Shown: in pieces, positions 10,886 through 62,880 of the stretch
Position numbering within the stretch: the first letter of the stretch is position 1
How the letters are laid out: every line of letters starts with the position of its first letter
NCBI GenBank assembly: GCA_014155875.1
Contig: JACEFZ010027761.1
Location: forward strand, 422,001 to 486,000
Length of the DNA: 64,000 nt
Reading direction: 5' to 3'
Source: Cepaea nemoralis
Taxonomy: Eukaryota; Mollusca; Gastropoda; Stylommatophora; Helicidae
Notes under the pieces: model-generated
Seen by the model: the letters and a program-made list of their open reading frames with translations, nothing else
What the model was told of the DNA's origin: nothing
Database searches by the model: none
Translations under genes and position numbers: made by a program

Positions 10886-11429
10886 AGATATTTATTTGTG
10901 ATTTTGTTATAATATTTAGTCATGCAGAGATGCAAAAAATGTGAACATTCTTAATTTTATTCTCTACTGCAGTGTGCTTTCTGTCACCCAGTGCTAAATA
11001 CAAGCTGTTAGCAACGAAAATAATACAAGATGCATCATGCCATAAATGCAAATCATGGAGATTCTGTAGCTCGATCAAAATGATCAACAAAATGGATAGG
11101 TGTAAAGGAATAAATTGACAGGTAATAATTAACACTCATAAAAGTAAAGGAAATAAGCAAAGTTCTAAGAATACACTAGACAATATAACCATGGAAAGAT
11201 ATGGGACTATAAGAATTACAACCTATTACTTCCAAATAATGACACTGCCTGGCTGAAGAAACAAGTGAGGACCTGTCTAGTACACCAAGTTGTGAAATAT
11301 ACTTGTTCCTTCAGTGAGGCGTTGTGACCACAGCAAGGTCAAATTACGCTGTGTTTCTATTTTCTAGTTTCTACTTTTGATATTGTATAGTGTGTTCTGT
11401 GACCTCTATTTCTTTCCTGTATTTTTATG

Positions 11430-11655
11430 AGTGTCAGTCAATCCCTGTCAATTTATTATCATGTTATTTCAGTGACCTTCAGATTCTCTCAGCAATTTAT
11501 TGTATTATCATGTTATTTCAGTGGCATTCAGGTTCCCTCAGCAATTTATTGTATTATCATGTTATTTCAGTGGCATTCAGGTTCCCTCAGCAATTTATTG
11601 TATTATCATGTTATTTTAGTGACCTTCAGGTTCCCTCAGCAGTTTTTAGTTATAA
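11430..11655. repeat. Minisatellite, 49-bp unit, about 4.5 copies
   Basis: Unit contains CAGCAATTTATTGTATTATC and GTTATTTCAGTGGCATTCAG. Copies are nearly identical. The ORFs across it are artefacts. Confidence 0.9.
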
Positions 11656-11659
11656 CTTG

Positions 11660-13845
11660 TTTGTTGATCCTTTGACAAACCTTTACTGTTTTAAAAAAAA
11701 ATATGACACAAAACAAAATTAATAAAAATGGCAAGTTATTTTACAATTACAATGTTAAAAACAATATATTCCCTTAGTGACTTTAAATACAGAAGTCACA
11801 AACAATATGTTGCACGACTTATTGCCTGGCATATTTTGCTGCATCACGTCAGGTGCATACTACAGAGTTATATAATATGAAGTGAATGAATGAATAATAC
11901 TTTGGCTGAAATACTTAAAACGCATAGTCACATGTATTGTTTTAACCTGGAGTATTTGTTATCTCCATGGTAATTTCAAATGTACAACAAATTTTCTGTT
12001 TAAACAAAACTGGCTGAATTCTACTGATTGTTAATCTTTTACTTTATTTTAGCAATCATATATTATTCATCAAATATAGTATCAAAATTGCTTTTTCTTT
12101 ATTAACATTATGAGTGTAGTTTATGAGATGGTGAGAAATTGCAGAGGAGGGTGTTTTATAGTCTGTAGACTGCAAAAGCATTCCTGAAGACTGGTAACTG
12201 GCTACTCTTTTTGCTAATTGTCTTTCTGTTCTATTTGAATTGCTTGGCATTCACACTGGAATTGATACATGCAGTTAGATTTGGTGTATGGAGACAGTGG
12301 TTAGTTCACAGGTGGAGTAGGTATTAGGGTGGTTTTATATCTGATCATTGGTTCATCAGCAAAAAATGTTTGGTTTACTGCTGTTTTATGTTGTTTGTGT
12401 ACTCGTCCTGAGTGTGCTGATTGACATTTTTAAGTGATATGAAAATATCATCATGCAGACAAAAAAGTATAATAAAATAGTAGTTAACTTTACAATACAA
12501 AATTAAAGCACTGTTCTTAAAAACAAATAAGCTGATCAGCAGTTAGGACAATGTATAAATAAAATTCGGATCAAACTTCTGTAAACTGTTTGTAAGAGAA
12601 AGAATAATTTATTTGTGTGTAATATAGTTTATATATATTTCTCTGCTACTGCTTGTATACTAAATGCAGTTTATTCTATGCAAATTGATGACATACGTTT
12701 ACCCATTTTCAAATAGTCTGTTCACTATATGGTCATCATAATCAATATTTATATATTGCTTATACAACTATCAACTGAAACTATTCCAATTAATATGATT
12801 TCTAACATAAATAACGTTACATACATTTTTTGACAAACAAGAGTGAACTGAACATTTTATAGTGTATGCTATATTAAAGAAATACTCTCAAAATATGTAA
12901 AATGCATAACGTATATTGTTCTCATTCTTTATGCAGATTAAAAAAATATACAAATAAGATACAATACAAGGAAATATTTTACACATGTCTGTTGTCTGTC
13001 CTGATTATCTCACACTGTGTATATCTGCATAGAAAATGATTTGCGTTATATTATTCATTATTAATGTGAAATTGAAAAAGATAACCATAATAGCAAGACC
13101 GGCTACTTTTCTTGCTAGGTTTTCATTCTTGAAAAATTCCTGGTACAATACTCATGTTTTTACATAGCCATATTAGCTCCATGAAAAATTGAAAATGCCA
13201 GAAACTTATAATAATTAGCAACAGTAGGGACTGCTTAAAAAAATAACAACAGATTGGCTATAGAATTGCGGTGGTTAAACAACTTTACGAGTCTATGGCA
13301 CAGTACCAGTAAACAAATTAAACTAAATATTGTGAGAAATGAATGAGAACAACTTGTAGCAAGATATATGGATAAAAATCATAGACCATTTCACCATCAC
13401 AAAAAAGAAAGTCCTGGGGACACATAAGCAGACTCAAGCTGGTACCATTAGTACTGAGTCTCTTCACCTGTTGCTGAAAATGGGGGGAAATTTAGAAAAG
13501 TTCCGATTGCTGTGATGTCAGTATACTTGACTCAACTCACCTCACCATCACTAAAGAAAAAAAATTGGGCTTTTGAACTTAACTGCGTAGTGGTAGTACC
13601 ATAGTCAATAAGGTTTTACAGAGGCGTGGTTATTGCGCAAATGGGGATGTCATGACTGCAGTGATGTTGGTTCTTAGCCAGCTCAACACATGTAATAGAA
13701 ACATCCAAAAAATATGATGAATCAAAAGGAAGAAAAATACTGCTATTCTACAAGATCTGAAGATTGTATGAAACTGGTTCATAGACAAGACAGCATATCT
13801 CAGAAACTGAAACAAAACAGTCAGATAAAGGAAACTCGCCCCCTG
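11660..13845. other. Long AT-rich stretch without recognised features
   Basis: No element, exon or structured repeat was identified. An exon for the cryptochrome C-terminal tail could hide here but I found no convincing candidate. Confidence 0.4.
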
Positions 13846-14669
13846 CCGTGAGGTGTAAATATCACAGAGGCTTAGAAAGAACAGTAATGATGCTTAAGGT
13901 TTAAATATCACGTGGCTTTGAAAGAACATTAGTGAGCCTTGAGGTGTAAATATCACTGTGGCTTCGAAAGAACAGTAATGAGCCTTGAGGTGTAAATATC
14001 ACAACAGCTTAAAAAGAACAATTATGAGCATTGAGGTGTAAATATCACAGTGGCTTCAAAAGAACAGTAATGAGCCATGAGGTGTAAATATCACAGTGGC
14101 TTCAAAAGAACAGTAATGAGCGATGAGGTGTAAATATCACAGTGGCTTCGAAAGAACAGTAATGAGCCATGAGGTGTAAATATCACAGTGGCTTCGAAAG
14201 AACAGTAATGAGCCATGAGGTGTAAATATCACAGTGGCTTCAAAAGAACAGCAATGAGCTATGAGGTGTAAATATCACAGTGGCTTCGAAAGAACAGTAA
14301 TGAGCCATGAGGTTTAAATATCACAGTGGCTTAAAAGGAACAGTAATGAGCCTGGAGGTGTAAATATCACAATGGCTTAGAAAGAACAATAATGAGCCTG
14401 GAGGTGTAAATATCACAATGGCTTAGAAAGAACAGTAATGAGCCGTGAGGTGTAAATATCACTGTGGCTTCAAAAGAACAGTAATGAGCCTTGAGGTGTA
14501 AATATCACAACAGCTTAGAAAAAATAATAATGAGCCTGGAGGTGTAAATATCACAGCAGCTTAGAAAGAACAGTAATGAGGAGAGAGGTGAAAATATCAT
14601 GTTACTTAGAAAGAACAGTAATGAGCCTGGAGGTGTAAATATCACAGCAGCGTAGAAAGAAGAGTAATG
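13846..14669. repeat. Minisatellite, 46-bp unit, about 18 copies
   Basis: Unit GAGGTGTAAATATCACAGTG then GCTTCGAAAGAACAGTAATG AGCC. The central copies (14050-14300) are most alike and the outer ones more diverged, as expected for unequal exchange. Confidence 0.95.
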
Positions 14670-14754
14670 AAAGGCATGGTTCCTGGAATTAAGAGTCAGG
14701 GAGTGATCAACACAGAGGTAAGTAAACAATATATTCTCATGCCATGAGGCATAT

Positions 14755-14910
14755 CAAATATATAGTGCTAGCCCCATATTTGTAGAGCGGTCAGCACTCA
14801 GTGACCATGGCCAATTTCATGTTGGCTACTTTTACTTTCCAGCACAATACCTGGTACCCATTTTTGGCTGTATCGACCTGAAAGCCCAATTAAATGGGGG
14901 GAAAAAAATC
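14755..14910 (-). mobile_element. SINE S-C fragment
   Basis: Has TAGTGCTAGCCCCATATTTG followed by a TTTACTTTCCAGCACAATAC block and the ACCCATTTTTGGCTG block of the family. It directly precedes exon 10's downstream side. Confidence 0.7.
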
Positions 14911-15179
14911 CCCTCCTTGAAGAGAGTTGTAACAAATGACCTGTGGGCTGGCAGACAAGCATGATAGCTTTGTAATACCACAGTGGTTACAGTAGATGAC
15001 AGACCTAAAAGAATAATGAAGAAAGACAATAGACCAGTCGACAGTAGATTGTAGATGTAGTCAATATAACAATAGCCATCGTTTCACTTTCTCTAATTCT
15101 ATAATTCTCTATAATTAATTTTCACTAATTCTATACCAAATAAAGTACCATGCAGCAAAATCCAATAGCATCTACTAAC

Positions 15180-55431
<40,252 letters not shown>

Positions 55432-55870
55432 TTTTTACTGTCTCCAAAGTAAGCACTGATAAAGTTAAATAATTAAACGGTTGAATTCATTATCGTTAAA
55501 ATAACACCCGCTGTCCGCTGGAAACGTATGGAAGCAACTTATGACTAGAAAACCGGCGGTTAGCAACAAAAGTCTAATGAAACTCGAGGAAAATACAGGA
55601 ACAATACAAACTAGTAGATCAAAAAACAAACAGAACTGTCTGTTACGTAGGTACAATTATGTATGGCAGGCTTTGCTCACGCTAAGCTCTTGCAAAATTA
55701 GCGAGGACAGCAACGTGACTTAAAAATAGAACAGGCTTGTGCTGATTGGCTGGCCAGAGTCACATGGTACCAGACCAGGCACGTGTCTTGTGGCATGGAC
55801 TCGGAGACATATTAGCTCTCGGACTCGTCTCGTAAATGATAGTTTACCTGAAAACACGTTGCCTGCCTGT
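55432..55870 (-). promoter_or_regulatory. Candidate cryptochrome promoter / 5' UTR
   Basis: Upstream of the start codon lie a CACGTG E-box (55780-55785), a CACGTT E'-box (55855-55860) and a CCAAT-box core as GATTGGCT (55743-55750). Clock genes including cry are often driven by CLOCK:BMAL1 at such E-boxes in other animals. No TSS or 5' UTR intron could be determined. Short E-box matches also occur by chance. Confidence 0.35.
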
Positions 55871-56336
55871 GTCCAGATGTGGCGCCACCTATGGTATTCA
55901 GTCCAGCTTTGTGTGTTTACTGTGTTGTTGTGAGTTTGTGTAAATGTGTGTGCATGGGTTGTTTATGCGACTGCCTTGCTTCTCTTGGTAACTATCGATT
56001 GCTTTATTTTTTCCATTTATTTATGTGTTTAATTTCAATTTTTATATTCAAGCCTTCAGTATAATCTCTCTTTAGTTTCTCTTTCCATCTCTATTATTCT
56101 TCTCTCCATTTCTCATTTTCTCTCCCTCCATCTCTTTCTGGCTCTCTCCTCATCTCTCTCTATGCATCATTGTGTTGTTCTCTTTCTCACTCCATCTCAT
56201 TCTGTCTCTCTTCATATCTTTGTCTTTCTACCTCTTTCTGTCTCTTTTTCTTATCTTAGACTGTCTGTCTGTCTCTCTTGCTCTCCATTTGTCTGTCTGT
56301 CTGCCTGCCTGTCTGTCTGTCTGTCCGTCCGTTCTT
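55871..56336. other. 5' flank of cry, increasingly CT-rich
   Basis: No gene seen. 56070-56336 drifts from TCTC words to (CTGT)n. Confidence 0.5.
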
Positions 56337-56340
56337 CTTT

Positions 56341-56420
<80 letters not shown>
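56337..56420. repeat. (CTTT)n microsatellite
   Basis: About 20 uninterrupted TTTC units preceded by (CTGT)n. Lys-Glu and Phe-Leu-Ser ORFs across it are spurious. Confidence 0.97.
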
Positions 56421-56421
<1 letters not shown>

Positions 56422-56639
56422 TGTCTGTCCACATACCAAATCACGCACCACTTGAGATATAGCTTCTCCCAACACTCTCATGGTCTCAAGTCTCCGAAAG
56501 CCTCTTAGGACAGAAGAAGCAATACTACCATAGCCAGAAAGTCACTGCTACATCTGGCTGAGTGTGTAGTTACTGTCAATTCTTGTGAGTTTATTGACCA
56601 TCATTCTGACCATTTTATCAGATCGACTATGTAGTCAAT

Positions 56640-56835
56640 CATGTATCAGGTCCTTTGCAGTGCGTCGCTCTCTTCACGGCTCCCCTGAAAAGACTCTGAA
56701 TCATTGCTCAGTTCCCTTGCCCTATATATGTTCATGCTCAATGTTTCTGACATGTACTGTGTCCATCTTGGAACTTGTCGACCACTGCCGTGTGTTCCAG
56801 AGGTAATGCCTTCCATCGTTGTTCTTGGCAAGTCA
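56640..56835 (-). pseudogene. Possible LINE C-terminal remnant
   Basis: Reads MEGITSGTHGSGRQVPRWTQ, YMSETLSMNIYRARELS and ESFQGSREESDALQRT, resembling the arginine-rich, DI...L...A.ELA.DR end of RT LINEs. Confidence 0.5.
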
Positions 56836-56962
56836 CTGTGGCATTAAATATGTCGAAGGTATCTCAGTTTTTAAGACATTGTGTCCTTTATAAGACAGTT
56901 CTCTTCGATGTACAGATCAAGCCAAGCGCCGGTATAATGTATATGCAGAAAGCGTCTGCGTC

Positions 56963-56963
56963 C

Positions 56964-57017
<54 letters not shown>
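56963..57017. repeat. (AAC)n microsatellite
   Basis: About 18 trinucleotide units. Confidence 0.96.
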
Positions 57018-57435
57018 GCAGCACAACAATAACAGCAACACAAATTAAGGTATTTACATTGGTGACGTCACAAAGTAAGGTAAATAAAGTAATAGTCCCT
57101 ATAACATTATATTTATCAGTTATCTTATAATAAAGCTAGCGAAGTTATCTGGAAAGCTAATTTACGAATTTAATTTTCTTATTCTTGGTCCACGATATTC
57201 TAAATATTGTTCTGTAATATTAAATTTTAAATGTCCCACCGATCCTGATATAATTATGCGAATCATAACTATAGTAATTAGTAAACAAGACAATTAGTAA
57301 ACAAGAGAGGAATTATGTGGAAGCTGCGGAGATGTGGGTTTATAGAATAATGATGAAAACACAGTGAACGGACAGATAGAGAAATGAAATATCTTGAAAG
57401 AAATTAACTGACAAAGAGACCCGGTTATTCGCATC

Positions 57436-57440
<5 letters not shown>

Positions 57441-57522
<82 letters not shown>
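57441..57522. repeat. (GA)n microsatellite
   Basis: 82 bp, uninterrupted. Confidence 0.97.
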
Positions 57523-57525
<3 letters not shown>

Positions 57526-57814
57526 CACATTATGTAGATACGTCATGAGAAGGGGAAAGCTGGGGTTTGTCATCACAACGGGAAGGGTAGAGTGGTAAAG
57601 AGACACGAGGAGACCAAGAGAGAAACTGTTAAACAGTTTGACGTCATATCATGGATGAACATTGGTATAAAAAATTATTGGCAATACACGAGACAAAAGA
57701 TTGTGGACAGACATGATCGTGAATGCCAGACATATTTTTTATTTTTATTGTAGACACCCTTTCAACTCCAGGCAGTAGATACATAGAGTCAACAGTAATG
57801 GACCCTTTTTGGGC

Positions 57815-58055
57815 CATAAGTCCACTGGGAATATAGGGCCTGACCCATATTTGTATAGATCAGTTGGCATTGGATGGGAACCGTGGTCAGTACCACATCG
57901 GCCGCCTTTATTTCCCAAGATATTTTCTGGTTCCTAGTTTAGTCTGGGTTGAACTGGGAGCCGAGGTCAGTTGTAAAAATCCAACCCGAGGCGGATTCAA
58001 ACGCATCACCGCCTGGCCGGTGGAGTAGGGCTTAGCCACTACGTGACCGTGGCTC
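57815..58055 (-). mobile_element. SINE S-C, best full-length copy
   Basis: Head on the minus strand GAGAGCCACGGTCACGTAGT with B-box GTTTGAATCCGCC, then AACCCAGACTAAACTAGGAA, GGCGGCCGATGTGGTACTGA and ATACAAATATGGGTCAGGCC. tRNA-derived. This copy defines the family. Confidence 0.8.
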
Positions 58056-58095
58056 TCCGGTAAGTGAGAGGTGAAACGTGTATGTGTGGCTCCTG

Positions 58096-58097
<2 letters not shown>

Positions 58098-58142
<45 letters not shown>
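58098..58142. repeat. (GA)n then G-run
   Basis: (GA)17 followed by 10 G. Confidence 0.93.
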
Positions 58143-58189
58143 AGAAGTTGAGAGGGCGAGTGGGGAGAAAGGGGGAGAGCAGGAGAGGT

Positions 58190-58312
58190 AAGGGATTTTT
58201 TACGTGCGCAACAATGCACACGGGCGTCCGATCTTACTACCCAGAGACCAGGGGAAATTTTATTACTGGAAGTCCAGGTGGATGTTTTAAATAAATCCCG
58301 GTCCTTACCTAT
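58190..58312 (-). mobile_element. SINE S-B body fragment
   Basis: TACGTGCGCAACAATGCACA, CTACCCAGAGACCAGGGG and GGAAGTCCAGGTGGA match 49755-49860. Confidence 0.8.
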
Positions 58313-58479
58313 GATCATTGGGATCGAAACGACGGATTCAAGCTGTTGTTGTGTAGCTTGTTTATTACATATATTTTTAACGTTTGTTATTATTATTTTT
58401 GTCCTCTATTAATTTTCCGAGTGTGATTTCTGTTCACCGCGACTGAGCTCGATGTAAGGTAGGTGAACTGTTTCTAAGT

Positions 58480-59360
58480 TTGTTTTCTCTCTCTGTCTCT
58501 CTGTCCCTCCCTCCCTCTCTCTCTCTCCCTCTATCCAGCTCTCTTATTGTCTTCACCCTCTCTCTCCCTCTATCCAACTCTCTTATTGTCTTCACCCTCT
58601 CTCTCTCCCTCTATCTCTCTCCCCTCTCATTCTCTCTTTCTCTCCCTCCCTCTGTTTCCCCCTCTCTCACCCCTCTCTCTTTCTCTCCCTCTCTTGCCTC
58701 CTCTCTCCCCTCTCTTACCACCTCCTTCTCTTTTTCTCCCTCCCTGTCTCTCACCTCTCTTTGATTGATTGATTTAAGAGCCGACATCACAGCATTCGGG
58801 ACATTCCCATAAGCGCTCCGTCCCCATCCCCAGAAGCCAGCGAAGAGTTCCAACCCCAATAGTACCAGTTGCAATCTGATTATATGTCCGTCTCACCTTT
58901 CCTCTAAGCGTCGAGCATCGGCCAGATCCCTTCGTCACTCCTCGCTGTCTCATTCTTGCCAGACCATGGTGATCCATTTGCTCCTCCGTGGTGTACACGT
59001 GCTCCCACAAGGTCGCAACCACGTCTGCCTTATCATGCTCACCTCTCTCTTTCTCCCTTTCTCCCCTCCTCTTTCTCTCTCCCTCTGTCTCACCTCTCTC
59101 TTTCTCTCTCTTCTCCCTTTCTTTCCCTCTGTCTCTCTCTCCCCCCTCGCGTCCCCTCTCTCTTTCTCTCCTACCCTCCATCTATCTCTAAACTCCTCCC
59201 TCTCTCTTTTCTCTCCATCCATTTCTCTCTCACCCTCCTTCTCCCTCTCTCTATCCTTTCCTCCCTCTCTCTATTCCCCTCTCGTTCTCGATCTCACCCT
59301 TCCCCCCTCTCACCCTCACTCTTTCTCTTTCTCTCTCTTTTCCTCTCAATCTGTCGCAAG
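58480..59360. repeat. CT-rich low-complexity block, split by a LINE end
   Basis: Irregular CTCTCTCCCT words for about 600 bp, interrupted by 58761-59037. It produces many spurious Ser/Leu/Pro and Arg/Glu ORFs. Confidence 0.95.
58761..59037 (-). pseudogene. LINE L-D 3' end inside the CT block, 277 bp
   Basis: Minus strand reads VVATLWEHVYTTEEQMDHHG, SGRCSTLRGKVRRTYNQIAT and ERLWECPECCDVGS then stop and (TCAA)3. Perfect TSD CTCACCTCTCT at 58750-58760 and 59038-59048. Confidence 0.92.
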
Positions 59361-59454
59361 AGCCACACAAACCTGGGTCATGTGATATAGTCACATTCCG
59401 CCAGACAATAGTCACCGTGTTCTCATCTGGCCCTGGTATTTAATTAACAAGCGT

Positions 59455-59895
59455 TGTGTATGTATTATTGAAGTCCTACATAGAACGTTTACTTTTGTAT
59501 GGATGTGAAGCGTGCACAATGAGCAGACAAGCTGAAAAACATCTGATGGCTGTGGAAATGTGGCTTCTGAGGAGAATGCACAGAATACCATGGACAGACA
59601 GAACAACCATCGATCAAGTCCTACAAGAAACAAATGAAAATAGTAAACTGACAGTAGACAGTCAAAGTATTTTGACATGTTATGAAAAAAAAAAAATAAA
59701 TTAGAGAACTTGGTGACAATTGGCAAGATCTAGGGAAAGAGAACAAGGGGAATACAGAGTAGTAAATACCTGAATGGTTTGACCACGTGGCATGGTCGAG
59801 ACAAGAACACTGAGCTGATCCACGACTCTGGTGATCGAATAAAATGGCAAATCTTGACCTGCCACGCTTACCGGCATGGCACATGATGGATGGAC
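59455..59895 (+). pseudogene. LINE L-A C-terminus
   Basis: Reads LLYGCEACTMSRQAEKHLMA, MWLLRRMHRIPWTDRTTIDQ, then stops and an A-run, ending CCGGCATGGCACATGATGGA. Confidence 0.88.
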
Positions 59896-60086
59896 GTGTG
59901 TGTAACCAATGAACACAACAAGGACAAGAAGAGGCGTGGCCCATTTTCGATTACTCGACATGTGCGTCTCCGATTTCATGAGGTTTGGAGTATTAATAAT
60001 GTTAAATTCCCCGAATATGTGAAGATCGCGATAAAACAGAAAACGATTACCGGGTAAAGTGTTTTTTCTCCACTATTGGACAAACT

Positions 60087-60343
60087 GCCGGTCTCTCTGG
60101 CCGAGGTGGTTACACCACTTTCTCCGTAATCCCGTTTATCACGCAGAGTCTCGTAGCGGGCGAGAACTGGGAGCGGTTCGTCCCCGGCTGGTGACTTGCG
60201 GGATAACTGAGCCGGCCGCTCAGAAAGCATTGGCAAACTACTCAGCGTAATCTTGCCAAGAAATCAACAGACAGCTGAAAGATGCTGCTGTTGACAGCGA
60301 TGTCCTGTAAAAGGATATGCGAATTAAAAAAAAAAAAAAAAAA
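60087..60343 (+). mobile_element. SINE S-A, full length, best copy
   Basis: CTGGCCGAGGTGGTTACACC (A-box), GGAGCGGTTCGTCCCCGG (B-box-like), GGCAAACTACTCAGCGTAAT, GCTGCTGTTGACAGCGATGT and a poly-A tail. Perfect TSD ATTGGACAAACT at 60075-60086 and 60344-60355. Confidence 0.92.
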
Positions 60344-60459
60344 ATTGGACAAACTATACGGACCGGCTTCTAACATCGTACTTTTACCCGGAGATCTCGG
60401 ATGTCTTCCTAAGAAGTAAGTAGACCTGTAAATCCTGTTTTCTGTAGCTATTATTTCAT

Positions 60460-61365
60460 TGTTTTCTATGCGAAGGGGATTATGGACGCAATTCGTAATC
60501 CCGAATACCACGTTCGAAATACAGCTTCGGGCGATTTGGCAGCAGACCGACTTGCGTTGGTATGTTCATACAATCCCGTGTGTTGCCAGGGCCCATACGG
60601 GGGGGGGGGGGCAAAGAATAGTAACACTGTTGCCTACCATGCACGTCGTAAGAGGCGACTAAGGAGGATATGGTTCCGTCGCCTTGCTACTGAGTGGGTG
60701 CGTTGCGCGACACTGTGAGCTGTGAGTTTCGAGTGGAATGCTTTTACATCTGTCCGCGGTTGTTTGTAGCGTAAACTGATGTTCGGAACGATGGCGGCCG
60801 GCTGTTGCTGGATTGACTGGTTTGCCTTTTCGGCTCACGAGCGCATTTTCCAGGAGACTCCTGGGAGTCGCCGCTGGAGCTACGGAGTTCTTGCTTTGTG
60901 CGGTGCTTTCGGCGGGTCGTACTGTGGAAAGAGACCGAGCCATATGGGATAAAACCCGGGTCAATGAAGTCTTTCTGGTGACTGCTGTTTCCATCGACGA
61001 TGACCTGTATTTTTCATTGAGGACTTTTGTGTTGGCATTCTGGCGGCGGCATTATGCACAGTGTACCTGTGCGGGCTGTTGGCTTGCCGATACTCCTGTC
61101 TATTTCATTGTTCATATTGGGCAGTGAGGAGCATTTTGTGTGATTTTCACTGGTACAGGAACGGAGCAATATGGGGACGACCCGTTGCCGTGAAGTTGGA
61201 ACCATGACTAACTAACTAACTAATTTTCATACAATGGTATAAGTACTAGCCATTCAGAAGCAATGGCAAATTACTGAACGTAAACTTGCTAAGAAATCGC
61301 AAACAGCCCGAAAATGCTGGGGGTGACTGCGACGTCCTGTTAAAAGGATATGCAACTAACTTTAA
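60460..61365 (+). mobile_element. SINE S-A, second subfamily, split by retroelement X
   Basis: 5' half 60460-60574 (GGGGATTATGGACGCAATTC, GGGCGATTTGGCAGCAGACC), 3' half 61226-61365 (CATTCAGAAGCAATGGCAAA, GACTGCGACGTCCTG). The two halves are interrupted by 60575-61225. Confidence 0.85.
60575..61225 (+). mobile_element. Non-coding retroelement X, copy 2, 651 bp
   Basis: Complete insertion: TSD TTCATACAAT at 60565-60574 and 61226-61235. Starts CCCGTGTGTTGCC, has GTCGTAAGAGGCGACTAA, and ends TTGCCGTGAAGTTGGAACCA TGACTAACTAAC. No long conserved frame. The 3' end resembles those of SINE S-B and LINE L-C. Confidence 0.9.
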
Positions 61366-61681
61366 CTATGTATTATTCAATAAAGCAACCAGATTTACGT
61401 GCATTTTGGGAAGTTTTGACTAACAAATGTTACCGAGCACTTCCCTAACCGTAATTATGAAAACAATTTAACTTCTTCTACAGTCATTTATTATACTTAC
61501 CTTTTCTTTCCTGGACAATAGTTACTTTGTTCCACTTTGTCTCCGGTATTTATGTAACTCTGTCTATTTCAGACATTTCACATTGTCACCCTTTTTGCAA
61601 TAGGCAGTAGTTACTGTGTCCCATTTTGGCTCTGCCGATTATTTTACTCTTTCTTTTCTAGACAGTTGTTGCCATAAGAGT

Positions 61682-62361
61682 TGAGTTGAGCTGAGCTAAG
61701 AACGGACATCACTGCACTCAGGACATTCCCATACGTGATCCGTCCCCTTGTTCAACAGCCAGCGAAGAGTCATGCTACTAATTGTTCCCACAGCTATCTG
61801 ATTAACAATTCTCCTGATCTTCCCTCTAAGTTTTGAGATTCTTGCAGAACCTCTGCCGATCCCTCGCAATCTAATTCTTTCCACATATGGGTTCTTGGTC
61901 TGTTCCTCCGCCTTCTCCACCTGGTCCCACAAGCGCACGACTACCTCCCTTTTGACCATAGGCAATCTACCACCAAGAGGTGCATTCCCTGCTAGCCTAT
62001 CAGCCTGTTCATTCCCCCGCACCCCCGCATGGCCAGGGCTAAATATCCATGCAATTCTCACAATCTGTGATCTCTGAAGAAACGAGAGCCTTTCCACACG
62101 AAACATTCCTTTCTCAGCCTTACTTAGCATACTATTTGAATCCGTAAAGAATACAACGTGTGTTGCAGTGGTCTCCTCTAGCCACCGGAATGCCACTGTT
62201 ACTGCCTCCACCTCCATTCTCATGCTGGAAGTCGTAGTCTCATATGCCAGACTCTCCTTTTTCAAGACTCGTCCATTAGCATTTGCAATAAAGCCCCAGC
62301 CACTATGTCTGTTTCTCACCACTGACCCATCGGTGTAGATGACTATGTCACCTTGATGTGT
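61682..62361 (-). pseudogene. LINE L-D RNase H and C-terminus, open frame
   Basis: 224-codon open frame. RNase H acidic residues all present: IYTDGS, MEVEAV, FFTDSNS and GNEQADRLAG. C-terminus HVWECPECSDVRS then stop and (CTCAA)n. No RT part: the 5' end meets the LTR at 62362. Open but 5' truncated, so it is an LINE fragment and not a host RNase H. Confidence 0.9.
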
Positions 62362-62859
62362 TGTCATCATCTTGCTCTTATCTATCTATCTAAGCTCGGG
62401 TTCATACAGGCAACAATAAACTTCGTTCGCTATGATATAGAACATTTATTGTATTGCATCGGCGCGGTGGGTTAACAGCCCGCGCTATAGTACATATCAC
62501 AGATAGTTAACATCAAACACATAGTTGTCATACAACAATCTAGCACACTATCTAGCCTATGTATATATATATCTATGAATATCTATTGAGTCCCTCTCAG
62601 GCAGGCCTTGTTGCCTCTCTCAAGTCCGTCTGTCCTCTGCCGGTCTCCACGTGTCCTAATCCGACACGGGCGGTAACTCTGTCCGAGTTCCTCGTGGACC
62701 CCGCAATAGGCGGGCCACGTCAGTGTCCACGGAACCATGGACTCGATGACCAGTCTTTCGAGAAGGCTCTAGATTACTCGGGTCCTGAGCGACTCGCTTC
62801 TATCCCTTGGGCTGGAGTTGCAGCCCTCTAATAATATATCTAAAGGTGAGGCGGTGACA
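62362..62859 (-). mobile_element. LTR of a minus-strand LTR retrotransposon, 498 bp
   Basis: On the minus strand it starts TGTCACCGCC and ends GATGATGACA (TGTCA...TGACA termini). TATA-like TATATATATACATAGGC at 62556-62572 and AATAAA at 62450-62445 are in the right order for U3-R. It is preceded on the minus strand by a polypurine tract, so this is the 3' LTR. No second LTR in the window. Confidence 0.7.
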
Positions 62860-62880
62860 GGATTCCCCCCTCCCCCCTGA
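62860..62880 (-). promoter_or_regulatory. Polypurine tract of the LTR element
   Basis: Minus strand AGGGGGGAGGGGGGAATCC immediately before the LTR's TG, the position of the plus-strand primer in LTR retrotransposons. Confidence 0.7.

Noticed and set aside
13846..14669. CRISPR-like array
   Set aside because: The units are tandem with no unique spacers, in a eukaryotic context.
61696..62370. Host RNase H gene
   Set aside because: The C-terminal WECPECSD block and (CTCAA)n tail are shared with decayed LINE copies at 20158, 50280 and 58761.
62559..62831. 90-codon plus-strand ORF
   Set aside because: Lies antisense within the LTR; no protein similarity recognised.
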